64,000 nt of DNA from DATLGB01 sp038258425 (GTDB lineage Bacteria; Actinomycetota; Thermoleophilia; Solirubrobacterales; Solirubrobacteraceae): NCBI GenBank assembly GCA_038258425.1, contig JBBSPV010000002.1:1-64000 (forward strand), written 5' to 3'. A program made the position numbers and the translations under genes. Below the pieces are notes generated by a model. That model saw nothing but the letters and a program-made list of their open reading frames with translations, was not told the origin of the DNA and did no database searches. This document shows, piece by piece, positions 49,971 to 57,910 of the stretch (position 1 is the stretch's first letter; each line of letters begins with the position of its first letter).

Positions 49971-51121
49971 CCACGCGCTGTCGCGAGACCACGGAGGACG
50001 ACGTGGCCGAGCACGCGCCGGCGCCGGTGCCCGAGACCCGCGCCGACGACTCCGGCCTCGACCTCAAGGTCACCCCGCGCCGGCTCGTCGTGCTCGGCGT
50101 GGTCGTCGTGGTGGCCCTCGTGGCGCTCTACGTCCTGGCGCCCAAGCTCGCCGGCCTGCAGCAGACCTGGCACCGGCTCGAGGACGGCAGCCCGGCCTGG
50201 CTCGCCGTCGCCGCGGTGACGACGTTCGGGATGTTCGCCGGCTACGTGTGGACGTTCCACGGCGTCTACCGCGAGGCGCACCTGCGCTGGCAGGAGAGCT
50301 ACCAGGTGTGCATGGCCGCCTTCGCCGCCAGCCGCCTGCTCTCCGCCGGCGGGGCGGGCGGGCTCGTCCTGCAGGCCTGGGCCCTGCGCCGGGCCGGTCT
50401 GCCGGCGCGGCGGGTCGCCGACCGCACGGTGTCCTTCCTCGTCCTGCAGTACCTCGTCTACACGATGTGCGTGGTGCTCTTCGGGTACGGCCTGTACTTC
50501 GGCGTGCTGCCCGGCCGGGCGCCGTTCGTCATGACCTTCGTGCCGGCGAGCCTCGCCCTGGCCGTCACCGCGGCCGGCCTGAGCCTCGGCTTCGTCTCAC
50601 CCGACCTCCAGCGCCGGCTCTCCGGCTGGGCCGCGGAGGGCGGCGGCGGCCGGGCGCGGCGGCTGGTGGCCCGGCTCGCGGTGCTGCCGGCCACGGCCTC
50701 GGCCGGGGTGCGCGACGCGCTCGGCCACGTCCTCGCGCGCGACAAGGCGATCTTCGGCGCCGTCGTGTTCTGGGCCTCGCAGCTCGTCGTGCTGTGGGCG
50801 TGCTTCCGGGCCTTCGGCGCCGCGCCGCAGGTGGGCGTCCTCGTCGTCGCCTTCTTCGTCGGGATGCTCGGCAACCTGTTGCCGCTGCCGGGTGGGATCG
50901 GCGGCGTCGACGGCGGGATGTTCGGCGCCTTCGCGGCCTTCGGCACCCCGCTGGGCAACGCGGCGGTCGCCATCCTCGCCTACCGCGCGCTGACCTTCTG
51001 GCTGCCGACGCTGCCCGGAGTGGTGGCCTTCCTCCAGCTGCGCAAGACCGTCGAGCGCTGGCGCGCCGAGGGGCGTCCCGCCCGGCCCACACCACCGCCC
51101 ACCCCTAGCTATACTAAGTGA
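49967..51121 (+). CDS. Flippase-like membrane protein (LPG synthase TM/UPF0104 domain)
   Basis: 384 residues with about eight helices: RRLVVLGVVVVVALVALYVLAP, LAVAAVTTFGMFAGYVWTF, then SRLLSAGGAGGLVLQAWALRRAG and NLLPLPGGIGGVDGGMFGAF, the conserved pore-like signatures of the AglD/MprF-type flippase region. No aminoacyl-transferase domain. Coupled by GTGA to the PAP2 gene. Its last bases contain the trxB -10 box. Confidence 0.87.
   Translation: MTTRCRETTEDDVAEHAPAPVPETRADDSGLDLKVTPRRLVVLGVVVVVALVALYVLAPKLAGLQQTWHRLEDGSPAWLAVAAVTTFGMFAGYVWTFHGVYREAHLRWQESYQVCMAAFAASRLLSAGGAGGLVLQAWALRRAGLPARRVADRTVSFLVLQYLVYTMCVVLFGYGLYFGVLPGRAPFVMTFVPASLALAVTAAGLSLGFVSPDLQRRLSGWAAEGGGGRARRLVARLAVLPATASAGVRDALGHVLARDKAIFGAVVFWASQLVVLWACFRAFGAAPQVGVLVVAFFVGMLGNLLPLPGGIGGVDGGMFGAFAAFGTPLGNAAVAILAYRALTFWLPTLPGVVAFLQLRKTVERWRAEGRPARPTPPPTPSYTK
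51110..51115 (+). promoter_or_regulatory. -10 box of trxB (TATACT)
   Basis: TATACT, the best -10 match in the window, lies 10 bases before the trxB ATG and inside the last codons of the flippase-like gene. Confidence 0.55.
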
Positions 51122-51125
51122 AGCA

Positions 51126-52151
51126 ATGGCAGACATCGAGAACGTGATCATCGTGGGCTCCGGCCCAGCTGGCTACACGGCGGCGCTCTACACCTCCAGG
51201 GCGAAGCTCGATCCACTCGTCATCGAGGGCTGGATGTGGGGAGGCCTGCTCCAGCAGACGACCGACGTCGAGAACTACCCCGGCTTCCGCGACGGGATCA
51301 TGGGCCCCGAGCTCATGCAGACCATGCGCGACCAGGCCGAGCGCTTCGGCACGCGCTTCATCACCGACCTCGCGACCCGCATCGACCCCGGCAAGGACGG
51401 CGAGCCGCACACCGTCTGGGTCGGCGACGACGCCTACAGGGCGCGCACCGTGATCCTGTCCATGGGCGCCGAGCACCGCAAGCTCGGAGTGCCCGGGGAG
51501 GACGAGCTCGCCGGGCGCGGCGTCTCCTACTGCGCGACCTGCGACGCCGCCTTCTTCAAGGACAAGGCGACGATCATCGTCGGCGGCGGCGACTCCGCCA
51601 TGGAGGAGGCCATCTTCCTCGCGAAGTTCTCCTCCAAGGTCGTCGTCGTGCACCGCCGCAACGAGTTCCGGGCCTCGCAGATCATGCTCGACCGGGCCAA
51701 GGCCGTCGAGAACCTCGAGCTGCTCACGCCCTACGCCGTCGACGCCTTCGTGGCCGACACGGACGGCAAGGCCCTCGGGGTCGCCAAGCTGCGCAACACG
51801 GAGACCGGCGAGGAGCGCGACCTCGAGATCGACGGCGCCTTCGTGGCCGTCGGCCACGATCCCCAGTCCGAGATCGTCCGCGGGCTCGTCGAGCTCGACG
51901 AGGACGGCTACGTCGCCACGCAGGGCAAGTCGACGGTGACGAGCCTGCCGGGCATCTTCGCCGCCGGCGACGTCGTCGACCACACCTACCGCCAGGCCAT
52001 CACCGCCGCCGGCTCGGGCTGTCAGGCCGCCCTGGACGCCGAGTGGTACCTGCGCGACAACCCGTCGGTGCCGACGCCCGCGGTCCTCGAGGTCGAGCAG
52101 GCCGGCGACCTCGTCGAGGCGCAGTACGCGCCGTACAGTCCCGGCGCGTAG
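51126..52151 (+). CDS. trxB: Thioredoxin reductase
   Basis: 341 residues. FAD fold GSGPAGYTAALY, redox-active Cys136-Ala-Thr-Cys139, NADPH fold VGGGDSAMEEAIFL and FAAGDVVDHTYRQAITAAGSG. The C-terminus is about 25 residues longer than in E. coli. Reduces thioredoxin; no trx gene follows here, since the next 434 bases are intergenic. Confidence 0.96.
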   Translation: MADIENVIIVGSGPAGYTAALYTSRAKLDPLVIEGWMWGGLLQQTTDVENYPGFRDGIMGPELMQTMRDQAERFGTRFITDLATRIDPGKDGEPHTVWVGDDAYRARTVILSMGAEHRKLGVPGEDELAGRGVSYCATCDAAFFKDKATIIVGGGDSAMEEAIFLAKFSSKVVVVHRRNEFRASQIMLDRAKAVENLELLTPYAVDAFVADTDGKALGVAKLRNTETGEERDLEIDGAFVAVGHDPQSEIVRGLVELDEDGYVATQGKSTVTSLPGIFAAGDVVDHTYRQAITAAGSGCQAALDAEWYLRDNPSVPTPAVLEVEQAGDLVEAQYAPYSPGA

Positions 52152-52267
52152 CGCTGCGGCGGCCGGCGCGCCGGCGCGGCGGGCGAGCGAGCACGGGAGA
52201 CGGCCGACGGCGGCCGACGCCAGTAGCGGACGCGCCGGTCGGCGGCTGGTCAGGAGCGTCAGGAGCG

Positions 52268-52382
52268 CCAGTCGCTCCGGGGCCGCTCTGGCGTCCGGCG
52301 GGCGACTGGAGCTCCGGCGTGGCGGACGCACCGGCGGGTGTCAGTCGCTCTCCGGTCGCCCTGGCGACCAGGGCACGACTGA
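52268..52382. repeat. Pair of 42-bp dyad elements (family II)
   Basis: CCAGTCGC (52268) faces GCGACTGG (ending 52309); 73 bases on, TCAGTCG (52341) faces CGACTGA (ending 52382). Both span 42 bases. The outermost pair changes C:G to T:A with pairing kept. Located in the 434-base gap 52152-52585 between the convergent trxB and subtilase genes, which holds no supported gene; a 14-bp palindrome GCCGGCGCGCCGGC follows the trxB stop at 52162. Confidence 0.7.
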
Positions 52383-52440
52383 AGCTCGCCGTCGCGCGGC
52401 GCGCTGCCCGCCAGGCGGTGCGACGGGGTCGCGATCCGGA

Positions 52441-52525
52441 CCACGTCCCCGTTCCGACGACGTGGCGCGGCTGACGGACCGCAACGGTCCCCCCGCCGGA
52501 CCACGGCCGCCGGAGCGGCGGGTGG
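52441..52525. repeat. Pair of 25-bp hairpins, period 60 (family III, locus 1)
   Basis: CCACGTC...GACGTGG (52441-52465, 7-bp stem) and CCAC...GTGG (52501-52525, stem rebuilt inside by CCGCC/GGCGG) are each 25 bases and start exactly 60 apart. Each is preceded by CCGGA and followed by CGCGGCT. The same unit recurs at 63830 and 63890. Confidence 0.7.
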
Positions 52526-52585
52526 CGCGGCTCGAGACCCGGCCCCGCGCCGCGTGCGCCCCCCGTCGCGGCCCGCCCGGCGCCC

Positions 52586-54250
52586 CTACCGCCTGGCGAC
52601 GCGGATGACGTAGCCCGCGTCGAGCGTCGTCTTGCGGCCCGGGGTGTTGGACACGTAGGCGAAGACGACGACGGAGCGGCTGCGGGGGTTGCGGTAGTGC
52701 ACGGTGTCCACGCGCATCCCGGAGTGCCGTGATCGGGCGAGCCGGTGACGGGAGCGCTTCATGCCCGCGTGCCTGGCCTTGCGCGAATAGAGCGAGAGGT
52801 CCGGATTGCCGAAGCTCGGTCGGGTCGAGACCGTGACGCTCGACCGGCGCGGGACACGGATGCGGTAGACGTCGGCCGGATCCTCGTAGTAGTCGATCAG
52901 CGCGCTCAGGCGGGTGACTCCGCGGCCCTTGTAGATCGCCGCGTTGGGCTTGCCGAAGCGCCGGCCGTTGACGTAGGGGATGTCCTCGTTGGGCTCCTGC
53001 GGGTCCGAGACCGGCGTCGGCTTGCGCGGGTCCGCCGGGTCGGGCGCGTAGGGCGGCGGGTCCTTGACGAGCGCGGCGGCGAGGTTGAGTTTGCCGAAGC
53101 CGGTGGAGGAGTCGAAGCCCTTGGAGTTGATGTCGGTGGCCGACAGGCGGATGGCCTGGGCGATCTGGTCGGCCCGCAGGCCGGGACGCACCTGGCGCAG
53201 CCACGCGGCCGCCGCGGCGACGATCGGAGCGGAGAAGCTCGTGCCGTCCTCGGCGAGGTAGCCGCTGCGGTCGCCCTCGGGCGGGCGCAGCGACGGCGGA
53301 ACCGCGGTGATGATGCCCACGCCGGGCGCCACGAGGTCCATGGCGGCGTTCGCGTTGGAGAAGTAGGCGGCCTTGTTGTCGGGCGTCAACGCGCCCACCG
53401 TGAGCACGTGGGGCAGCGACGCCGGGAACTCGAGCGGGTTGCCCTGGTCGAACTCGTTCCCGGCGGCGGCCACGAGCACGACGTTGGAGCGCGTCGCGAG
53501 CTGCAGCGCCTGGTACTCCGTCTGGCAGAAGTCGCCCGAGCCGTAGCTCATGTTGATGACCTTCGCGCCGTTGCGGACGGCTCGGCGGACGCCGGCGGCG
53601 GAGTCCGCGCACGAGATGCCCGCACCCGGCAGCGGCACGTTGAGCGCCCGCATCCCGGGCCAGGCGCCGACCATGCCGATGCCGTTGGCCGGCGCCGCGG
53701 CGGTGGCCAGGGTCGCCGTGCCGTGGCCGATGGTCACGGCGTTGCCGGGCAGCACGCCGACGTGGGCGCCGCGCGAGAACTCGGGGTGCGTGACGTCGGC
53801 GCGGGCGTCGACGAGGGCCAGCAGCGGGCTCGAGGGCAGGACCGCGGGCGGCGTCAGCAGCGGATCGATGACCGTGTCGCGCCAGCGACTGCGGGAGGTG
53901 AGCGGGTCGTCGGCGACCTGGCGCTGCTTGAGCGTCGCGAGCCGGTTGGGCTCCGCGTAGGTCAGCAGGCCCTGGGCCCGCAGGGCGCCGGCGAGGGCGC
54001 GCGCCCGCCGGGCGGGTGCCTTCCAGCTGCCCGCGAGGACGGGCACGGCCCCGTGCGCGCGGGCGATCCTGGCCGCGCGGGACCCGGGAACCGAGCCGAC
54101 AAGCCAGCTCGAGCGGTCCGTACGGACGCTCGCGGCGGTCGCGTCGCCCGGCAGCACCATCGGCGTGGCCGGCACGCGGGCGGCGGCCGCCGTGGCCGGG
54201 AGGGCCGCGAGGAGCGCGGTGGCGGCGAGGAGCGGGGCGAATCGGCGCAC
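52586..54250 (-). CDS. Secreted subtilisin-like serine protease (S8)
   Basis: 554 residues. Signal peptide (RRFAPLLAATALLAALPATAAAA, broken here), propeptide-like region to about 130, then the triad Asp148 in LVDARADVTHPEF, His176 in GHGT and Ser338 in DGTSFSAP, with oxyanion Asn265 in AAGNEF. After about residue 400 a Pro/Asp linker and a beta-rich domain (DPADVYRIRVPRRSSVTVSTRPSF, broken here) resemble a pre-peptidase C-terminal domain. GTG fixed by TAGCCT 7 bases upstream. Exported housekeeping or nutritional protease. Confidence 0.92.
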   Translation of the reverse strand: MRRFAPLLAATALLAALPATAAAARVPATPMVLPGDATAASVRTDRSSWLVGSVPGSRAARIARAHGAVPVLAGSWKAPARRARALAGALRAQGLLTYAEPNRLATLKQRQVADDPLTSRSRWRDTVIDPLLTPPAVLPSSPLLALVDARADVTHPEFSRGAHVGVLPGNAVTIGHGTATLATAAAPANGIGMVGAWPGMRALNVPLPGAGISCADSAAGVRRAVRNGAKVINMSYGSGDFCQTEYQALQLATRSNVVLVAAAGNEFDQGNPLEFPASLPHVLTVGALTPDNKAAYFSNANAAMDLVAPGVGIITAVPPSLRPPEGDRSGYLAEDGTSFSAPIVAAAAAWLRQVRPGLRADQIAQAIRLSATDINSKGFDSSTGFGKLNLAAALVKDPPPYAPDPADPRKPTPVSDPQEPNEDIPYVNGRRFGKPNAAIYKGRGVTRLSALIDYYEDPADVYRIRVPRRSSVTVSTRPSFGNPDLSLYSRKARHAGMKRSRHRLARSRHSGMRVDTVHYRNPRSRSVVVFAYVSNTPGRKTTLDAGYVIRVARR

Positions 54251-54257
54251 GGCCTCG

Positions 54258-54263
54258 AGGCTA
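54258..54263 (-). promoter_or_regulatory. -10 box of the subtilase gene (TAGCCT)
   Basis: TAGCCT on the minus strand, 7 bases before the GTG; leaderless spacing. Confidence 0.5.
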
Positions 54264-54328
54264 GAGCCAGGCGCGGTCGCCTGCGGCGGTTGGGTGGCCC
54301 TGGAGCTCCCGCGGCGGAGGGCGCGGTC

Positions 54329-54334
54329 TAGACT
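54329..54334 (+). promoter_or_regulatory. -10 box of the TM/ArsC-like gene (TAGACT)
   Basis: TAGACT, 9 bases before the GTG at 54344; identical hexamer to the glmS box. Confidence 0.5.
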
Positions 54335-54343
54335 CGGCCGCCC

Positions 54344-55012
54344 GTGGACACGTTCACCCTGATCGTGACGGTGGGGATGGTCCTGCTCATCCTCTGGGTC
54401 GTCGCGCTGGGGATCTGGCACCCGCGCACGGGCGCCGACGTGCTCCAGTGGAAGCCGACCCGCTCGGCCGAGGTCGAGTCGCGCAACGAGGCGGACGACC
54501 TCGACCAGATGATCGCCGCCCAGAACGCGCTGCGGGTACGCCGCGGCAAGGCCGCCCGCACCCAGGCCGAGGTGGAGGCGGAGGTCCGCTCCGACCAGCG
54601 GATGCTCATGGAGTACGCCGACGCCTACTGGGCCGACCAGCGGCGCGAGCGGGCCGCGGCCGACGCCGGAGTGGGCCTCGTGGTCTACGAGGCCACCGCG
54701 TGCTCGAACTGCCGGCGGCTGCACCGGCTGCTCGCGGAGCGCGGGATTGCCTTCGAACGGATCGATGTACACGAACCCCCGCTCTCGGTGGACCGGATCC
54801 GCGGGCTGCTGGCCAAGGCGCGCGTGTCGCCGCGGGCCGCGCTGCGCACGCGCGAGCCCGGGGCGCAGGCGCTGCTGGACGCCGACGCCTCCGACGAGGC
54901 GATCCTCGCCGCCATGGCCGCCGAGCCCGTGCTCCTGCAGCGCCCGATCGTCGAGCGTGGTGCCCGGGCGGTGCTCGCCCGCCCGGTCGAGCGCGTGCTC
55001 GAGCTGCTCTAG
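54344..55012 (+). CDS. Membrane-anchored protein fused to an ArsC/Spx-like thioredoxin-fold domain
   Basis: 222 residues. N-terminal helix (LIVTVGMVLLILWVVALGIW), a charged helical stalk rich in Arg/Glu (about 30-105), then a thioredoxin-fold domain from about 108: LVVYEATACSNCRRLHRLL with CxxC-type Cys, FERIDVHEPPL, and the ArsC-like end VLLQRPIVERGARAVLARPVE. The stalk-plus-helix part alone looks like a separate small protein, so this may be a fusion. The domain would face the cytoplasm, as its N-helix has no cleavage site. Substrate unknown. Confidence 0.75.
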   Translation: MDTFTLIVTVGMVLLILWVVALGIWHPRTGADVLQWKPTRSAEVESRNEADDLDQMIAAQNALRVRRGKAARTQAEVEAEVRSDQRMLMEYADAYWADQRRERAAADAGVGLVVYEATACSNCRRLHRLLAERGIAFERIDVHEPPLSVDRIRGLLAKARVSPRAALRTREPGAQALLDADASDEAILAAMAAEPVLLQRPIVERGARAVLARPVERVLELL

Positions 55013-55674
55013 TTGTCGGCGAGCGGCCACGGCAGCCTGCGCAGCACCCACTTCGGCGCCGACTGACCCGTCCTGCGCGAGACGACCTCGCACCGTCGCA
55101 GCTTGTACTGGTGCCGGCGCTTGATGTAGACGATGTCGCGCCCGGGACCGCAGTCGATCACCCCTCGGCCGAAGTGCCCGTGGATGATGTCCATCCCGGC
55201 GCCGCCGCTGATGAGATTGCGGCCGTGGCCGGCGTAGATGAAGTCGGAGCCGGGGCCGCCGACCAGCGCGTCTCGCTGGCTCGTGGGCTGCCCGGACGGC
55301 TTGAAGTCCCCCCACAGCACGTCGCCGGCGTTGCCCGCGAGGATCACGTCGTCGCCGTGGCCGCCGTAGAGCCGGTTGTGCTGCGGACCGTCCAGGGCGG
55401 CGAAGGCGTGACCGACCCGCTGGACGCGGTGCCGGCAGGAGGAGGTTAGCTTGCCGTTGTCCTTGCAGCCGACGTGCCGGTTCCGGCTCCCGAACGGGTC
55501 CGCGCCCGGACGGGCGTCGAGCGCCCGGGAGGAATCGGCCGCGTTCATGAGGAGCATCCCGTCCTTGGGCGGCCAGCCGTAGTGGCTGGCCATGGCGGCC
55601 GCCGGGCTGGCGCGGACGGCGCCGGCGAGGAGCACGAGGAAGAGCAGGAGGAGGGGAAGGCGAGGCACGGTCAC
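55009..55674 (-). CDS. Secreted RTX-like calcium-binding repeat protein
   Basis: 221 residues. Signal peptide (PRLPLLLLFLVLLAGAVRASPAAA), a short Cys-containing region (HVGCKDNGKLTSSCRH), then several hemolysin-type nonapeptides: GGHGDDVIL, GNAGDVLWG, GGPGSDFIYAGHGRNLI and GGAGMDIIHG. These form a calcium-bound beta roll. A basic C-terminus with one Cys ends the protein. Starts at GTG 55674 or 55668. Its TAG stop and that of the plus-strand neighbour share the palindrome CTAG (55009-55012). Ligand unknown. Confidence 0.8.
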   Translation of the reverse strand: MTVPRLPLLLLFLVLLAGAVRASPAAAMASHYGWPPKDGMLLMNAADSSRALDARPGADPFGSRNRHVGCKDNGKLTSSCRHRVQRVGHAFAALDGPQHNRLYGGHGDDVILAGNAGDVLWGDFKPSGQPTSQRDALVGGPGSDFIYAGHGRNLISGGAGMDIIHGHFGRGVIDCGPGRDIVYIKRRHQYKLRRCEVVSRRTGQSAPKWVLRRLPWPLADN

Positions 55675-55736
55675 CCCCAGCACATCGGCAGGCACGCCGA
55701 AGCGGTCAAGTCCGTCTGGACGTCCGATGGATGACC

Positions 55737-56399
55737 TCAGGCCACGCGGTCGATGGCGTGCTGCATCGCGGCCACCGGATCCTCGCGCAGCGGGCCGTGC
55801 CCGGGCGCTAACCGGGCCGGCGCGAGCTCGGCGAGCTCGCGGGCGCTCTTGAGCTCGAGCGTCCGGTTCCAGGTGGCAAGGGCGGGCAGCGGCGTGCGCA
55901 GCGTGATCTTCGCGCTCGTGCTCACGTCGCCCCAGGTCGTGAAGACGTCGCCGCAGTACAGCGTGCGGTCGCGGACGTCGAGGAAGGCGACGTGGCCCGG
56001 CGTGTGGCCCGGGGTGGGGATGACCTCGAGCGAGCCGATGCGCTCGCCGGGCTCGAGCGCCCGGTCCGGCGTCGTCTTGAGCTCGGGGTAGGACCCGCGG
56101 AGCTTGCCCGGCTCGCCCGGGTCGAGCGACTTGTCGCCGCGCAGCAGGCGGGCGTCGCGCGCCGTGATGGCCACCTCGGCGTCCGGGACGGCGGCCGCGA
56201 GCTTGTCCAGGCCGCCCACGTGGTCGCCGTGGGCGTGGGTGAGCAGGATCCGGCGGATGGGCGCGCCCAGCCGCCCGGCCTCGGCGAGGATGGCCTTGTG
56301 GCCGCCGGTGATCGTCGTGTCGATCACGGTCAGGCCGTCGTCCTCCTCGACGAGGTAGGCGTTGACCAGGCGCAGGCGGGTGACGCGATGCAGGCTCAT
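55737..56399 (-). CDS. MBL-fold metallo-hydrolase
   Basis: 220 residues. Zinc motifs THAHGDHVGG, TPGHTPGH, the Asp in YCGDVF and the terminal APGHGP. Glyoxalase II/RNase Z-like core without extra domains; substrate unknown. ATG at 56399, 17 bases from the divergent Rossmann-protein gene; CATCAT lies 6 bases upstream. Confidence 0.88.
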   Translation of the reverse strand: MSLHRVTRLRLVNAYLVEEDDGLTVIDTTITGGHKAILAEAGRLGAPIRRILLTHAHGDHVGGLDKLAAAVPDAEVAITARDARLLRGDKSLDPGEPGKLRGSYPELKTTPDRALEPGERIGSLEVIPTPGHTPGHVAFLDVRDRTLYCGDVFTTWGDVSTSAKITLRTPLPALATWNRTLELKSARELAELAPARLAPGHGPLREDPVAAMQHAIDRVA

Positions 56400-56416
56400 A
56401 CGGGCATGATGACGGG

Positions 56417-56908
56417 ATGGCCCGGGTCCTGATCGTCGGCTGCGGGGGACGGGGGCAGGCGCTCGCCCGCGCGCTGGTCGCCGACGCCCACGCCGTGCGC
56501 GGCACGACGCGCGATCCCGCCCGCGCCGAGGCGATCGAGGCCGCCGGCGCGGAGCCCTTCGTCGGCGACCCCGACCGCATCGCGACGCTCATGGGCGCCC
56601 TGGCCGCCACGACGGTCGTCTGCTGGCTCATGGGCACGGCGACCGGCGCGGACGACGACGTGCGCGAGCTGCACGGCGGGCGGCTGCGCATGCTCTGCGA
56701 GAAGGTCGTCGACACGCCGGTGCGCGGCCTGGTCTACGAGGCCGGCGGCAGCGTTCCGTTCGCGTGGCGCGAGCAGGGCGAGCTCATCGCCCGCGGGGCG
56801 CGCGCGACGTGGAACATCCCGCTCGAGATCGTCGAGACCGATCCGGCCGATGAGGACGCCTGGCTCGCCGACCACCGGGCCGCCGTCGCGCGGCTGCTGG
56901 GGGAGTGA
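56417..56908 (+). CDS. Short NAD(P)-binding Rossmann-fold protein
   Basis: 163 residues. VLIVGCGGRGQALARALV is an N-terminal GxGxxG nucleotide-binding turn, TTRDPARAEAIEAAGAEPFVGD matches the second-strand and Asp pattern of atypical short-chain dehydrogenases, but the protein stops before a normal substrate domain. Probably an NmrA/epimerase-like minimal protein; activity uncertain. Confidence 0.75.
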   Translation: MARVLIVGCGGRGQALARALVADAHAVRGTTRDPARAEAIEAAGAEPFVGDPDRIATLMGALAATTVVCWLMGTATGADDDVRELHGGRLRMLCEKVVDTPVRGLVYEAGGSVPFAWREQGELIARGARATWNIPLEIVETDPADEDAWLADHRAAVARLLGE

Positions 56909-56933
56909 CGCGCGCCACGACCCCCGTGGCAGC

Positions 56934-57503
56934 TCAGTCCGGAACGCGGGCGAGGAGATCGGCGACGATCCGGGCCGTCGCGCCCCAGATCAGGTGGTCG
57001 TCGACGCAGTAGGTGTCCGTCCGGAACGGGACGCCGCGGCGCACGAGCCGGCGCCGGCCGTAGCCCGCGCGCACGTCGGCGATCGGGAGCTCGAGCAGCT
57101 CGGCGACCTCCGAGGCCTGCAGCGTCCACGCCTCGCGGGCCTCGAACACCCCGACGAAAGGGTAGATCGCGTAGTTCGTGACGAAGGTCGGGGTCGGCGG
57201 CAGCGCCCCGGCGAGCTGCACGGCGGCGCGGTCCAGCCCGATCTCCTCCTCCGCCTCGCGCAGGGCGGTGCCGGCGAGGTCGGCGTCCCCGGGGTCGCGG
57301 CGGCCGCCGGGGAACGAGATCTCGCCCGGATGGCGCGAGAGGTCGTCGCGGCGCTTGGTGAAGACCGCGTGCAGCGCGCCGTCGCGCTGGAAGAGCGGGA
57401 CGAGCACCGCGGACTCCGTCTGGCCGTGGACGGGGAGCGCGAGCGCCTCGGCCGGGGTCAGCAGCGCCGCCCCGAGCTCGCTCGCGAGGGCGCCGGGGGT
57501 CAG
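56934..57503 (-). CDS. Nudix hydrolase, CoA pyrophosphatase-like
   Basis: 189 residues if begun at the CTG at 57503, which overlaps the OsmC gene stop as CTGA. The first other start (GTG 57407) would cut into the first beta strand (AVLVPLFQRD) and lose a conserved-looking helix TPGALASELGAALL. Core motif VFTKRRDDLSRHPGEISFPGG and the Nudix box GGRRDPGDADLAGTALREAEEEIG (read in two parts) match the UPF0035/CoA-diphosphatase group. It cleaves CoA or similar nucleotides. Confidence 0.85.
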   Translation of the reverse strand: MTPGALASELGAALLTPAEALALPVHGQTESAVLVPLFQRDGALHAVFTKRRDDLSRHPGEISFPGGRRDPGDADLAGTALREAEEEIGLDRAAVQLAGALPPTPTFVTNYAIYPFVGVFEAREAWTLQASEVAELLELPIADVRAGYGRRRLVRRGVPFRTDTYCVDDHLIWGATARIVADLLARVPD

Positions 57504-57901
57504 ACCGTCGCGACCCGCTGGACGCGCTCGTGGAAGGTGACCTCACCCTCGAGCGTGCGGTGGATGGGGCACTTGTTGCCGATGATCGTCAGCCGCTCGG
57601 CCTGCTCGTCGGTGAGCGTGTCGGGCAGGCGCAGGACGAGGTCGAAGCGGGTCGGACAGCCGCGTTCGCCGGGCGTGTAGTCGCAGCCGACCTCGGTTCC
57701 GGTGATGTCCCAGCCCTTGCGCTGGGCGTACATCTCGAGGGTGATCGCGGTACACGAGGCCAGCGACGCGGCGAGCAGCTCCTCCGGGCTCGGGCCGAGG
57801 TCCTGGCCGCCGTCGTCCGTCGGCTCGTCGGCCGTGAGACGGTGCTCGCGGACCCGGACCTCGTGCTCGAAGTTGCCCTTGCGGGTCGCGATGGCGCGCA
57901 T
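57500..57901 (-). CDS. OsmC/Ohr-family peroxidase-like protein
   Basis: 133 residues. Two redox Cys: ASCTAITLEMYAQRKG and NKCPIHRTLEG; GPSPEELLAASLASCTA is the family signature. The YhfA/OsmC-like branch handles organic peroxides. Stop overlaps the Nudix CTG; 9 bases after the DUF1015 stop, so the three minus genes form one unit. Confidence 0.9.
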   Translation of the reverse strand: MRAIATRKGNFEHEVRVREHRLTADEPTDDGGQDLGPSPEELLAASLASCTAITLEMYAQRKGWDITGTEVGCDYTPGERGCPTRFDLVLRLPDTLTDEQAERLTIIGNKCPIHRTLEGEVTFHERVQRVATV

Positions 57902-57910
57902 GCTTCGATG

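Noticed and set aside
52152..52585. Small coding genes in the gap between trxB and the subtilase
   Set aside because: Short open frames there coincide with the repeats and have only Arg/Pro/Ala-rich shadow composition.
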